A DNA stretch of 64,000 nt, taken from NCBI GenBank assembly GCA_009760855.2, contig WPIO01000134.1, positions 1,046,001 to 1,110,000 of the forward strand, written 5' to 3'. The notes beneath the pieces were generated by a model. The model searched no databases. It had not been told where the DNA came from and worked only from the letters and a program-made list of their open reading frames with translations. A program made the translations under genes and the position numbers. Of the stretch, positions 1 to 58,088 are shown one piece after another; position 1 is the first letter of the stretch, and every line of letters starts with the position of its first letter. Source of the stretch: Cristatella mucedo. Its lineage: Eukaryota; Bryozoa; Phylactolaemata; Cristatellidae.

Positions 1-1654
1 GCTGCAGAAGCCATTGTTGCACAGCAGGAGTCTAATAGCATCCCAATACCTCCCATAATTACTTGCTCCTAAAGCATGCTTCGAGCTAACAGGTAGACCT
101 ACAGGTAGCTATAGAATATGGAGCAAAACCATATGGCTGAGAAATAATCCCCTATTATCCCTTCTTTCCGGTGAGAACTAATGCCCACGGATGCCTCCAA
201 GAATGCCTGTGGAATCAGATTCGTTAAAGAGAGTGGTATTAGCTTTACTTTGGAAAAATAGGGGAGCTGGGATAAGTAGCAGGTTTAAGCTCTGGGAAAC
301 CAGTTTTATGTCGAGCAGCTAACCGGCAAGGCAACAGAGCAGGCAAATAGACTCCGTCATTCCATAGTCAATTTCGAACCGTGTGTGCAAGACTGGCAAG
401 AGAAATGAGTTTGTGTTTTCGCTTCGCGTGCCAATGTTTGAACTTCTTTTACGATGCAGTTTAATAATTGCTCATCTTTATTCGAAACTCCTTCTGTCGA
501 AAAAGGTTACTTGTTTCATAGTAGACCTTACATGGAAATTTATTAGACGTGACAAACGGTCGGTGGACTAAGCAGCATGTGAATATGCTCAGCAAACAGT
601 CATTTGATGCAAGTGTTTGAATGCCGCATGCCGAGCACGGTAGAAAATTAGTAATTCTTCTTACAGAACAGACTGCCCACACCGCTCGTTCTGCGCATCT
701 AACATTTCCAGCTGCTACGATTTGGCACCGCAGCTCTGTGCTAACATTTCATACCCTGCCAATAATATGTCTCTAACTCTAAGAGGGCCAGAACACACTA
801 ACGAATATAAGGCAGCACATTTGATAACGACGAAGGCCAGGCACTGCAGAAAATGTCAAATACATCCAACGTCGGAATTAGTAGTCGGAGCACACAAGAC
901 TTGTTACCTGATCATTCCACAACACCCAGAGAGCACTGGTGCTGCAAGGTGCCGGCAGTCACTAGCCAGTAGAGACAAAAGCCAGTAGACTCGTAAGGCT
1001 GGCATACGACACTGCTCTTGAACAAAAGCATCCCTGAAGCATAGGATTATTCTAACTTAAGCAGAATCATCATTGACCTATTGCATATGCAGGTCACAAC
1101 AAATGTACCTAAGCAGCACTTCGGTTGCAAAAAAGGCAAAATCACTAAAAAAGAGCAAAATATAGCTGCTAATGCAAAATAACGCAAAATATATAAATGA
1201 CATAGATATATGCATATATAAAAACATAAATAAACGCAAAATATAGCTAACTCAAAATATAGCTGCTAATACAGCCAATAGTGCAAAAGCACTATTGGCT
1301 AGCTGTAAGCAATTTAGAGAGACGAAAGTGATAGGCATGATCCAGTGGTAAACAAAAATTTGGTTCATCATCCAATCAGTTCTAGTTCATATACACAGTA
1401 GGTGGCAGTCAACATCACAGCAAAGACAGAAATGTCCAACTTAAACTACTCTGCCGACAAGATTTGCCAAAGGTCAGAGTGGTTACACAAGGGTAGCAGA
1501 GAACAAGAAAAACTGCAGCAATAAATTGATCACGAGCAGCCGATGCTAAGTGTATACTTTTCGGCAAAACAGGAATGCGCATAAACACAGATACGGACAA
1601 GGAGACTCACATTAACAACAGCCCTACATACTGCTTTATTTTTTCACAGTTTAC
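1..1654. other. HPS5 intron sequence, no gene recognised
   Basis: This is intronic or downstream sequence of the HPS5 gene. It is AT-rich at 1130-1280, with short repeats of GCAAAATATAGCT-like units. Apart from a weak exon-like segment at 908-961 I see no coding signal. Confidence 0.5.
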
Positions 1655-40428
<38,774 letters not shown>

Positions 40429-40540
40429 TCGCTGGCTTTTCTTTCCTGAAATCAACGTGAACGGGCGTGAATGGATTAGGCAAACAGAAAGAGCCGCAGG
40501 CAGCGTATCGAGCATTCGAACGCGTTGGCGATTGAAGAGT

Positions 40541-40672
40541 GTGGTTAAGGTGCTCTCCCCGACCAAGGTCTGGCTGAGGCTGTGTGCTCGAGCCCTCCGG
40601 CACATGTGAAGCGCCTGAATAGAGATCGAGTTCTCTTAGGGCGCTACGCACGAATGAATTATACTATATTAC
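40541..40672 (+). repeat. SINE family B copy, 5'-truncated, next to the HPS5 start exon
   Basis: GTGGTTAAGGTGCTCTCCCC, the B-box-like GTGCTCGAGCCC, then AAGCGCCTGAATAGAGATCG and AGTTCTCTTAGGGCGCTACG. The first ~15 bases of the head are missing. It lies about 110 bp upstream of the HPS5 initiation codon on the opposite strand, in the presumed 5'UTR intron. Confidence 0.8.
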
Positions 40673-41175
40673 TCGGCCATCGACCGTCGAGCAAACTGAG
40701 CATAGTCGGATAGCAGCCGGTGCTGATGCTCGATCTGAGGATGAGGAGCGAGTAGGGTAGAAGATTGGAGCCGATCGGATGCTTTGCCCAGCAATTGCAA
40801 GCCGACTGCAACTGCTAACCTCGAACCGCCCCACTGCATAGGAGGCGCGACGGCAATGAGGTCCGGAGGTCCACTAGTCGCTAACGCCGGTCGTCAAATG
40901 ATCTGCGTGGTGGCACCACCAGCCCGCAGAGTTGCAGCCGAAAAATTATTTCGGACTCCCGCCCGAAGCACGCCGGGCTCATTGACAACATTGACCAGTG
41001 CACGACTAACCGCATTTCGCATGCTGTTCGACACAGTCTCTGCGCCAGAGTCAATGACCAGACTGCGTGTGAGTCCGCAGCGGTGTGCGTCCCATGGCTA
41101 CGGCAGCGAAGGCTGCGTCCCACGGCCGCGGGGCAACGACAGGCACTTGAGTAAAAGGCAGCCACACAACCGCCG

Positions 41176-41217
41176 CGCTACCGCTCGTTTCAGCGAGCGG
41201 TAGCGTGAGGCGCCTCA
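41176..41217. repeat. Perfect 12-bp hairpin followed by a 12-bp palindrome
   Basis: CGCTACCGCTCG and CGAGCGGTAGCG flank a 6-base loop (TTTCAG). The palindrome TGAGGCGCCTCA follows directly. Located in the CpG-rich region. Confidence 0.85.
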
Positions 41218-41987
41218 CTTTTAGCGCGAGAGGTTAAGACGCTTCACGCCCTCCTCCAGCACACGACGCGGCGACATGAGGCATGTACGGCGGCGCGCCC
41301 GCTGGGGACGAAGTGGACTGAGCTGTGCGAAGCGAGAAGGCACTAGCTTCTGCAAGAGCGCCGTGCTCAACACGCCCGTACTCCACTATTCACTCCTCCT
41401 CCTTCTCCTCCTCGCGTCAGGGTGCAGCGGCGACGGCGTACTCGGCAGACGTCCCTCTGGTCGTCTGGTCAATTCACGCTCGCCAGTGTTGACGCCCGCG
41501 AGCTCAGAGCGACGCACGACTCGCAATACTGACCATCAAGACATTTATGGCTTATGCGAATTACGACCGTGTGCGACGCGCGAGCGCGGGGCGCGCGTAC
41601 GTGGCCAGCGCCGAGTCCAGACGCCGCGCGCCGCCGCCGCTGCCGCCAAGCACGCTCGGAATATCCGGAAGTGGCATGTGACGGTCGGCCGGACGGAACC
41701 GCTGACCTCCGGCGGAAGCGGCTCCGCCCCCCGCATCTCTCGTCCTCGACCTCGGTGCTCTGCGCTCTGAGCGACCCGCGCCCGGTTTCAGGCGCGAAGC
41801 GGCGGCTGCGGTGCCTGACAGCGGCCGCTACGCGCGCTCTTCGAGTGTAAGCGTCGACTTTCAGGCTCACTTAACCCGGCTTCGCCATTTGCGGATTAGC
41901 GAGCTACGCTGCCCGCGTCCGCGGTCATCGCGCCTCAGCCTCCCCGGGCTTCTCGCTCGCAATATTTCGCTATGAGCTTTAGCTATT

Positions 41988-42096
41988 AGCCCGTTTACGG
42001 ACCGAGTGGCGCAGCGAGTCTACGGAAATTGCAGCCGAGGCGCGTGTCGCCGCGATAATTCGCTGAGGAGCGGGCTGCCGCTCCGTCCACGGGCTC
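41988..42096. repeat. Short inverted repeat, possible mini-MITE
   Basis: AGCCCGTTTACGGACCGA on the left is nearly complementary to CTCCGTCCACGGGCT on the right, about 75 bases apart. No target duplication is visible, so a transposon origin is only possible. Confidence 0.35.
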
Positions 42097-42219
42097 ATTT
42101 CAGCGGAGTCGTTCGCGTGCCGCGGCGCCGCACGATGTGATTGCACTTCGAACGCACTTCGCTGTGACAGGTTAAAATATATTTGATCTTGGCCCAGTCA
42201 CTTTCCAGTGATTTGCGAT

Positions 42220-43271
42220 GCGTCATAATGGACTGCCGTGTTTGCCGCGGCCTTTGCCGTCGATTGCCATGCATTGCGCAAGATTGAACAGTCAGAGCTG
42301 GTTGAATGGATTTACAGTGTGCGTAGTTAGATGTTACGTGGAATGAGAATTGGAGCTGGTGCAGCAGATTTCTCGTCGATTTGCCTCGGATTGCGGTATT
42401 TGTCCCGGCCATTGCTGTCGATTGCCGTGCATTTTTGACAATTTGTAACGCCGAAGGCTCGGCGGATTAGGCTTAACCTACCGCTTACCTAGCGGCGTAA
42501 CGTACCACCTGATGCCGTTCGGTGTGCGTCTACACGCAAAAAGCAGGCCGCCACGAAACGAGAGTTTCTGGTGCTGACCTACTCACCGTTACTAAAGGGG
42601 TCGTGAGTCCGCGGCGTAAATTGGAAAGCCAGACAAACAAATTGGGAATTTTACTGAGCTTTATTCGCAAGCGCACAAAGTCGCTGCGCGCCTAGCTCAG
42701 TTTTATCTCCGCACTCCTCACACGCTCTCAAAAGCACACGCACTCTTGCGGAGGGAATACGCCCCTCTCGCACTTGGGCTACCTAAGTCTATTGTGGGGA
42801 ACGACCCGAATGGAACGAGGAGCCCGAACCGGAGCCTAGACCCTGACTGGAGAGCTAGGACTCCGCTTCCACTTTACGGCAGGAATAACCTCACACGTTA
42901 CACCAAGCACTCTTGGCGAGACCACGCGCACGCCCAAACACACAAAACACAGAAAAAACTCAAAATGCGAGCTCGAGCGCTATACGACCGTATTCGGTGG
43001 CGTCCACCGAATCCTCTTGGCGCTGTCCCGTCCTGTCCCGTCAATCGCCGGCGAACAGCCCGCCGTCCTCCCTCGTTTTCAGAGACACGAGTCCGGCAAC
43101 TACCGGCAACGGCGTCGAGACGGAGCCGAAGACGAAGAAGAGGCTCCCAGCGAGCATCGCCCTATCATTATATAACTATATATCTATATATATATAACTA
43201 TATATCTATATATATATATATAACATATATATAGTTATATATATAACATATATATATATATATAACATATA

Positions 43272-43310
<39 letters not shown>

Positions 43311-44340
43311 CACTATATAAAATTGGGGTTGACACTCCAGCCAGAATCAATCACCTCAGCGAGCTCCGCGTCCCCTTGCTCACCGCTCGAGAACGCAGAT
43401 GCTCTTCACCCACTTCTTTTGTTCTCACGGAATCAGTCCAGAAAATCTAGGTTGGCTGGCGGCGACAGCGACCTTCGGCAAGCGTTGCCTTATTCTCAAA
43501 TTGCTAGCCGGAACTTCAGGGTTGACAGGCCAGCCAATATCAATCATCTCATTGCCCTACTACGATGGCTGCGTCCACTTGCTCTAGGACAGAGGTGTTT
43601 CGTGCTGAGCAATTCTCATGCGCCCTAAAACTGAGTCAGGCCGGCGCTGTGCTACAAATTAATGTGCAAAATAGCTTGAAAGTCCTACGATTTCACTTTT
43701 AGCACACAGAAATGTGAAATGCGATGACAATTGGCACTTCGTTCAGCAAATTTTTGGTCGACTTATCATGGATTGTAGTTGATTGCTGCTTCGAGCCGAG
43801 TCATTGCTGTAGATTGCCATGCATTGCCCGAGATTTTTTGTATGCGGTGGATTGAAGTGGATTGCGGAATTGGCCCGGGTTACTGCAGTCGATTGCAGCA
43901 AATTTCACGAGAACTGCCGTGCCAATGCAAGTGAAATTATTTTTAAGTGCAGTTGTCGCAGAGTGTGCTGTCATATGCAATCAAAAAAGGAGCATTTCGA
44001 ACAGGATTTCTTTCGTTGCTTGGTGGAATGCAGTGGATTGTGGTATTGGCCTCGGCCATTGCAATGTTATTTAAGTGGACTTCGTGAGAACGCGTGAGCG
44101 GAATTTCGTGAAATATTTTGGGTCATTGTACTTGTAGCATAGTTTGATATTCCAAACTTTTTTGGAGCTGTTCGCAACTGATATGCGGTGGATTTGACGG
44201 GAACTAGAATGGATTGCGGTGGATAAAGTTTGGTTGACGGATAAAATTGAACGTGTACTACAATATTAGTGCAAAATTTGAGCTCGGAAACCCTGATGTC
44301 TGGTCTATGTTAGCCTAATTAGAGTGGATTGCGGTAATTC
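42220..44340. repeat. Degenerate dispersed repeat with GATTGC motifs
   Basis: Phrases such as GTCGATTGCCATGCATTG, GGATTGCGGTATTTG, GGCCATTGCTGTCGATTGCC, TGTAGATTGCCATGCATTGC and GTGGATTGTGGTATTGGCC recur at about 42240, 42390, 43780-43910, 44030-44070 and 44200-44330. They look like decayed copies of one unit of roughly 100-200 bp. Between them lie ordinary sequence and the (TA)n block at 43170-43310. I do not recognise the family. Confidence 0.5.
43165..43315. repeat. TATATA / TATAACTATATA low-complexity block
   Basis: An imperfect AT dinucleotide tract with recurring TATAACTATA and TATAACATATA variants. Confidence 0.93.
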
Positions 44341-45397
44341 TTCGAACCCCCGACCGAGCGCAGTTGCCAGGCTCTCGAAACCAATGGGTGCACGGAGACT
44401 GTTGTCGGTCGAATCGATGCATCCTAGCTAGAGCCAAGTCTAGCGTACACCGGAGCACGGCAGTCTCGAAGGTGCACTATCGAAAAAAATGCTGACGTCG
44501 ACCACCCGTCTTCCTTTCCCAATCGCTCTCAGGTCTCGCTGCTAGCCTTGAAATCCTCCTGGCGTATCTTCTCTCTAGCTTCTTTTTCCAGAAAAATCGA
44601 CTAAAAAATTAGATTAAATAGATTGCACAAATAGATTGCAGGATGAAGCGCAGTAGCAAGATGGAGATAGGAGAGCCCATACAAATGGCATCGCCGTCGC
44701 TGGACTCTTCAACCACAGATCGTTGCACCATCGCGACGTCCTCATTCTAGACACTCAATTTCTGATCTCAAGGTGAAATTCCCTTCCCAGTCCATTAAGG
44801 ATCCTAGCTCTCTTGACTTCATACGCATCCCTGTCCTTCTGAGATGCATAGATCGGCTGCTGCCGTGCATAATTGACATAGTAAATAGGTTCCTAGCCTC
44901 AGGTTCTCCCGTTACATCATTCGAGGAGGCTGTTGCTAGGCCACTCATTAAGAAGTCATAACTAGACCAATAAACTCACTTAGACCAGAAACTTCCACCC
45001 AGTCTTGCCATCGTTGTTCCTTTAAAACATTTCGATACGAGTAATGCCAGAATCATTAAACTCTTACATGAAAACGCAAAAACTAGCAAGCAAGCTCCGG
45101 TCAGGTTGAGGAATAAATCAATTCAAAATTCACCGATTCAGCATGATGTGGGTGTATGATTGGTAAAGATGACCTAGGTAGAGCCTTGCTGACATTTCTG
45201 TTTGATCTCTCAGCCGCTTTTTACATCGTTGATCACCAGGTCCTATTAAGCACCCATCGTCTCTGCTGGGAATTAGTGGCACTACACTGCAATTGTTCAG
45301 TCCTATGTCAGTGGCATATTTCAGGGCATACATTTCAATGGTCATCTTGTGAGCCTTTAAAGTATTGAGTGCCCCAGAAACTGTAAGCTGACTACGC

Positions 45398-45438
45398 CCT
45401 CTCTCTCTTTTTTTCTCTCTCTCTCTCTCTCACCCTTC

Positions 45439-45489
<51 letters not shown>

Positions 45490-45545
45490 TCTCTCCTTCC
45501 CTCCCTCCTTCTCTCCCTCCTCCTCTCTCTCCCTCCCTCTCCTCT
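45398..45545. repeat. (CT)n-rich tract
   Basis: Polypyrimidine run inside the decayed LINE. Arg-Glu ORFs on the opposite strand are artefacts. Confidence 0.95.
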
Positions 45546-46141
45546 CAACGGTCTACGAGTTAGCTACACACACAAGCCGGGAATTCGCAAATGAATCGCC
45601 TGACCTGTATGGATCTATTTTGATGCATTTTTCATGTTTCTAACCAGTCACTACAGGTTAATCTGATCTACTGGATATACTTGTTTCTGGTCTCAAATTT
45701 CATTTGATTCCTCGTTGGCTTCTTAGCATTTTTTTTATAAGTAACCGTGTAACGCTTCCTCTCATTGACCGACGGATGGCTTCTATTTAGCTCAACACCG
45801 CACTGGAGTTTGTTCTGGGTTCTTATTTTCATAATTTATATTCTTCCTCTTGCCGTTTTAATCACCAAGCACAACATAGGATTCCCTGTTATGAAGACGA
45901 CACACTGAGAGCTGTTTTTCTGTCTTGATCCGTCGGCGCCTGCATCTGAAACTCCCTGGCGCCATGTATTGCTGTCAGAGTGCTCGGATCCCTTGCCGCC
46001 TTCTCGCACCTCAAATTGCTAGCTTCTTCATTGCAGCATGTATTGCTGACAACTGCACATGAATGGCAACTGTCTGTCTCAAAATGAAGAACGATAAAGT
46101 CAGCATAGTAATACTTACGGGAAAACCTAATGTCACACAGG

Positions 46142-46194
46142 ACTGGACCCGGAAAGCCTAGCCATCACAGAGGGCTAGGCTTTCCGGGTCCAGT
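46142..46194. repeat. Perfect 22-bp inverted repeat with 9-base loop
   Basis: The arm 46142-46163 (ACTGGACCCGGAAAGCCTAG then CC) is the exact complement of 46173-46194. The loop is ATCACAGAG. It interrupts the decayed LINE and is not part of the LINE consensus. It is neither a terminator with a T-run nor a recognised RNA. Confidence 0.95.
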
Positions 46195-47167
46195 GTCCGG
46201 GTTAGTCTCAGCGCTCAATCTGGGTGGGTGGCCTGATCCGAACTGACTGTCACCTAGACAACCACAAAACTGCTTCAAGTCAAACCTGCCTACTTCTACC
46301 TCTGCTGCATTGCAGTCACACATGATCAAATAAAGATACCATAGCAATGCAATTTTGCGTCTTTGACACATCCCATTTAGACCTTCGTTACTCGCTGCTT
46401 GCAGGTTTTCCTGCATTTGCTCTAAGACAGTCGGTATTCAACTCTACAGCTATGCTTGAATACCGTGAATGTCGCAGCAGACACATTACACCACATATCA
46501 CCGACAGCACTGGTATAAGGCAGCGTATCGACTTCAAGGTTTTGCTGTTCACTTTTAGGTTCCTTCATTCCCTTGGTCAGGCCTATCTACCTGAAATACT
46601 TCCTAATCAGGCCTTCCTCCCCCCCCCCGTACAAGCAGGTGCTGAGACTTGGGTCTTTTGGCTGTCCCCCTAACCAACCTCAAATCCTTTGGCAACCCCG
46701 CCCTCAGTTCTTATTCTCCTAAAGCCTAGAAATCACAACCAATTTAAATTTCGCCGTGCAATGATTTGGTAGCGCTAAAAAATCCAAACGACCTACACAA
46801 GTTTTCCTCGCCGCATTTACTTTGTCCATGTGAAATTTCGTCTTTGCATGCTGGGATTTTACGTACTATCGCTAACCGGAAATACACGTGCTTCGCCAGC
46901 AGATACAAATGCCTTGAAAGAGAATTTGTTCTCTTAGGGGTTGTACAATTGTTAACTTGTTAGTACTCTTCCCTACAGCCATAGGGCTTTACTGCCTATA
47001 ACGGCTAGCCGCTAAAACCTCTCAACCGATAAAAGCACTGGTCATTTGACTCTTGGCTTCGCTTGCTCCCGAGTTTCTGCTTGTCCATCGGAATGATTTA
47101 GTTCTCTTACGGCCCTTTAAAAGTTACGTACTATGACTGTTACTATTATTGGTCGGCGCTACCTCTT

Positions 47168-47335
47168 TACTGCCCCGGGACTTAGCCTCAGGGTTAGCAC
47201 ATCACTAATCACCACCCTAGGTCGCTCGCTCGACTCCTACGACAGGCAATCCTTTATTGCCTGCTGCAAGCATGAGGATCGCCGCCAAGTCTTTTCTGCC
47301 GATATGCAAATGAGATAATTGCCGTTGGATAAGCC
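47168..47335 (+). repeat. SINE family A copy (diverged)
   Basis: CTTAGCCTCAGGGTTAGCAC as head, a degenerate B box (GCTCGACTCCTACGA), GGCAATCCTTTATTGCCTGC, TCGCCGCCAAGTCTTTTCTG and GATATGCAAATGAGATAATT. A partial second tail of the same kind lies at about 46975-47055. Confidence 0.6.
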
Positions 47336-47339
47336 GTCC

Positions 47340-48700
47340 TTTTCTTAGCTTCATTAGCTTCTTAGCTTCATTGTTTATTAACCTTTGAGTGGTTAATTGC
47401 ATCACGGCAGCAAAACTGCTTGCCGTTTAGTTATTGGTTATTTAGTATTGCCGTATTGAGCATCGGTTGTCGAGTATAGAATGCCGTTTAGCTATTGGTT
47501 ATTATTTACTTAGTGGTGGGCACTACTCAGGATTTTGACGGGGGCAGCTAAACCTTGGTCTTGAAGGAGGCTGCTAATCACGGGGAGGCTGGAGATGCGT
47601 GTCGGCAGCATGCAGCGGCCTGCACGTTTCTTCGGATTAATCCAAAGAACCGGCCTCCCCATGGTATGGGCATACGCATTGCGACCAAGGTCTGCGCGTC
47701 GGGCTTCCATCGCTGACAAGAGAGCGTGTTCGCTCTCTCGCACTTGCACAATGCAATCTGGTGGTTGCTCGATTTATCCTGGCAGCACTTACTGCGCTGC
47801 GTGCTTCGCTGCAATATTACATTGCTGAGCGAGGCCTTTGCTTTGACAGTGTAAGTAAGGAAAGCAGTCTGCCGAAGAAGCTTCCATTGCGAATCTGCTT
47901 GGCTACCTACTCAGGCTAGCTTCCGTAGCTGCATTTTGGGACTTTTCAAATACTGCGACGCATTGTTGATAGTCTGACTATTTGTCTGACGCGAAGAAAA
48001 GAACGGCGTGAAGTTGCAATGTCTTGAGAGAGCTGGCTACAAAGGTTGAATACCGTTAGTTTTTACACAACAATTACCGAATATATCTCCCCGATGGGCA
48101 TCGTCGTGAAATGTAAAGCACGAAGAGATCTTAATGTGAGGTCAGGTAAGTAATCATACATTAATCGTGGTTCACCGTCGCGCCTAATCGCCGGCTTTTT
48201 CTTGCAAGAGCAGCACGCCCACTTCCAACTGTTTTGGTGAGTCTGGTGGAGCGGCGACCGCTCTGGCCCGGTCTTTCTCCTGGCTTGCAACGAACGGGTG
48301 TTAGTCAGTCTGCTTTGTCCGGCTACTCGCGCAAGTCCGATGCATCTGCAGTTCCTCGTTGCTAGTAAATCTACCGGAGAGCAAAGAGGTAGGCTGAAAT
48401 GTGCTGCAACTGCGACAACTCGACGAGACTCCGAGCGAGACCGATCGTAACCGCGTGGCGGTGGCGGCCAGCACTACGGCACAGCCGCATTGCGCAAGCT
48501 TCAGCTCCAAAGCAAAGCAAAACAATTACCGAAAATCCTGAGAAGCAGAGCAGCAGCTAGTCTCGGCGGCAGCAGTGACTGCGCCGCCCCGCGATATGCC
48601 ACTCTTAGAAAGCAGCCGCCTGCAGCTGGCGACGACGACGACGACGACCGTGGACCCTTCGGGAGCGGGGGGGGGGAGGGGGGCCAGGCTCGCCGAATGC
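47340..48700. other. 3' flank of the F-box gene, nothing recognised
   Basis: This should contain the 3'UTR of the FBXO33-like gene (minus strand). No unambiguous polyadenylation site was fixed. No other gene is supported. Confidence 0.4.
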
Positions 48701-48703
48701 CCC

Positions 48704-55573
<6,870 letters not shown>

Positions 55574-55579
55574 GTTATA

Positions 55580-56335
55580 AATGCTTCTTCAAAAATAAGC
55601 AAGCCTTCGATAATAATCTTCATTAAGAAGCGATAAAGTTTAATTTTCTTGATTGGTAGAGAGGAGGTTCCAAATTGAGTTGCCTTATCAACGAATAGCA
55701 TTGCAATGACCGTCAGCCAACTATAAATCGACGTTTATAAGAAAGATTTAAGCCGAGCAGTATAAACTGCAGTAGCATTTGCACGTACTAGCCTTGAGAG
55801 TATGGATCCAGGAACCTACAGGTACGTCGACTTCTGAAGCAAAAGTTAGAAATATCTAGTGCACATGTCACGGCTAGCCTGCACTCTGCTTAGAATTGAG
55901 CTGAGAATGCTATAAAGCCGATACCGTTAAAAATATCAGTGAGCAGTTTCCCGGACATTGCTCATAGCCGTACTGAAGAACTAAAGCGAAAGCCTGTGTT
56001 ATCCCCGCGACGCGATTTCCCGTGAGTGGGCGCGATCGCTCGGCACTTCGGCACATTAAAACACCAGACACTGGTGCTTGGCTTTGGAACGTCAGGCCCA
56101 GAATTAAATTCTCGTTGCCGAGGCACGGCTGCCTGGTGAGACGGCTGTGAAATAAAGAAGCAATTAATTAATTTGCATATTACGATACTGGAACGTCCAC
56201 TCAAGTATGAGGAGTAACACCAGCAAAAAAAGCTTTTAGGTTAAATACAGCAGAACGTCTACAATCAAGCCGAAGATAATTATCATTCGTTATCACGTGT
56301 AGGTCTGAGGCCCTTTCTTTGCGTTATATACGTAT
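55580..56335. other. Upstream of the F-box gene
   Basis: This should contain the promoter of the FBXO33-like gene. The sequence immediately before the ATG is TTTATAAC on the minus strand. No CpG island is present right at the start codon, unlike the coding exon itself. A weak tRNA-like stretch exists at about 56080-56150. Confidence 0.3.
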
Positions 56336-56339
56336 AATC

Positions 56340-57330
56340 TCCCACCGGTGGATATACTCGCCAAACGCAACCATTTTGACTTTCATTTCTATGGCAATGA
56401 CATTAAGCTCTACCCACGTCCTGACCCTTGCTCACCCTTGCTCAGCATCCCACTTACTGATCTCCCTTGCAACTTGAGTAGACTCTATCGTCTTTGGATG
56501 GCTACTAACTTTCTGAAGCTTAAAGACGATTCGACCAGCCTAATAGTCACGGAAAAGCCTAGTGTCGCCCTAAAGTTCGAAGACCTTACCATTAAGATGG
56601 ACTCAACTAGCAGCACTCGCTATGACGTCAGCCCACAATCTGGGTGAGTTGTTCCAAAACGACATGTCATTGAATGACCAGTATTGCCTTCGCTATCAAA
56701 TAAGCCTACTTTTAGCTGAGGAATATTGCAAACATTAGGGCCTTCTTAGGCTGCAGTGTGGCAGAAAGACAAGTTCTACTGTTCGTGACATCACGTCCAC
56801 ATTCCTGCACTTCCCATAGAACTTCGGGTCCGTGTAAATAATTGTTTGCAACTGGTGCAAAACTCGGCCGCTCGTCTGGCCTGCGACTAATGGCGGAGCT
56901 TTTGCGTCAACCCACTTCTGTCAGAGCCTCATCGGGCTCCTATAAAGCTCTAAATCAATTTCAGGATCCTCCCTCTGACTGACAGGTCGCTCCACTCGCT
57001 TGCACCTCATACCGACCTCTCACTCCTCGCTTCCGCCCACTCCTCGGACCCCAGTCGTCGTCGTCGTCTCGCCTTCCTCTATCTCGCCCTTCCTCTCTCC
57101 TTCCTCTCTCTCTCTCTGTCTCTGTCTCTGTTTCTCTCTGTCTCCCTCCCTCTCTCTCTCTCCCTCTCTCTATTCTCGCACTATTGAGAGTCACTGCTAG
57201 CGATCGGGTCTGCCTGCAGTTATCACGCACCGAAAGTCCGGATATCGCTTCCGGCTTCAGCCACCTCTGCATGGACTTGGCATCGCAAAGTCTCAGCAAA
57301 AGACGAACTCTGTTCCACTCAGGTTTCCAG
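56340..57330 (+). mobile_element. Decayed LINE copy (third sequence group)
   Basis: Plus strand: LAKRNHFDFHFYGNDIKLYP (YADD changed to YGND), WMATNFLKLKDDSTSLIVTE, NNCLQLVQNSAAR-like text near 56850, then SGFSHLCMDLASQSLSKRRT near 57260. It contains a CT-rich insertion (57060-57175). Related to but distinct from the main LINE, closer to the 58.9-60.3 kb relic. Confidence 0.75.
57060..57176. repeat. (CT)n-rich tract
   Basis: Imperfect polypyrimidine run within the LINE relic. Confidence 0.9.
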
Positions 57331-58088
57331 GGGTCCCTGTAAGCCCATCTGTTTCTCTCTTTGTGCTTGCTTGGCGCCCTTAGCTGTGCGAAATTCAGTA
57401 CATGTCACTAGCCAGGTATACTGCTGGCAAGCGAGTGTCTCGTTGTGTGGTTTCGCATGCTCGTCTAAGCACGACAGCTTGCTTGTCGTTAACTCTTAAT
57501 TATTGCTTCACTCTAGGAGCGAGTTGTAAAGTGCCCGGATTTAGATTGAGTTGTCTGGGGCGAGATAAAAAGGCTTATTACTATTATTTCTATAGTCTCC
57601 TTAAAAATTGACCTCCACCACTGGAACGTGACACTGAAAGCTTATACCAAGACGGGCCTCTTCGGAGGCGACAGATAAAAAGGTTAAAGGTTAAACAAAA
57701 GCCTCGCATCCGCACTGTGGGTGTCGCGAGACGCCCGATGCAGCAGTGCTTCTAGAGTCGCTTTCTCGCTCAGGCTCCCCTTGCACAGCTTTCGGGGGAG
57801 GTTTTTTAAAGCCTCAGTAGAAATTTCTCATTCGGTATTACTCATTTAATCCCGTGCTAGACTAACAGGGAACAATATGTCTGAAGGTTTTCATCCCCGA
57901 GCGACTTGTAACGCTTAGTATCAGTTGGTCGGCTCTGCTTATTGAACTGATGTCAGTAGGTGGGCCTTTCAACGATTCCCTAAACAATGTATTCAAAAGA
58001 TCATTTTTATCCACTCAGAAGAGACCACCTCAAAAGTAAAAAGGTGCGACGCCATGCTAGCATACTAGTCTGGGTGTCCCCCACGTAC

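Larger units (their letters stand above)
40690..42160. promoter_or_regulatory. CpG-rich region, candidate HPS5 promoter
   Basis: GC and CpG content rise sharply compared with the flanks. The position, immediately upstream of the first coding exon of HPS5, suggests that the promoter and a non-coding first exon lie here. No TATA box or donor site could be assigned with confidence. Open frames on both strands are composition artefacts. The island could also serve a divergent transcript. Confidence 0.5.
44470..46975 (+). mobile_element. Decayed LINE copy
   Basis: Plus-strand relics occur in LINE order: IPVLLRCIDRLLPCIIDIVN (44830-44890), LLTFLFDLSAAFYIVDHQVL (45180-45240), the palm region near 45830-45910, LLAGFPAFALRQ and ECRSRHITPHITDSTGIRQR (46390-46530), IDFKVLLFTFRFLHSLGQAY, and a 3' hairpin AAGAGAATTTGTTCTCTTAG at 46918. 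Interrupted by a (CT)n expansion at 45400-45545. Confidence 0.8.

Noticed and set aside
908-961. 54-bp HPS5 exon downstream of 1655
   Set aside because: Splice sites and phase are acceptable but the peptide does not resemble the expected HPS5 segment.
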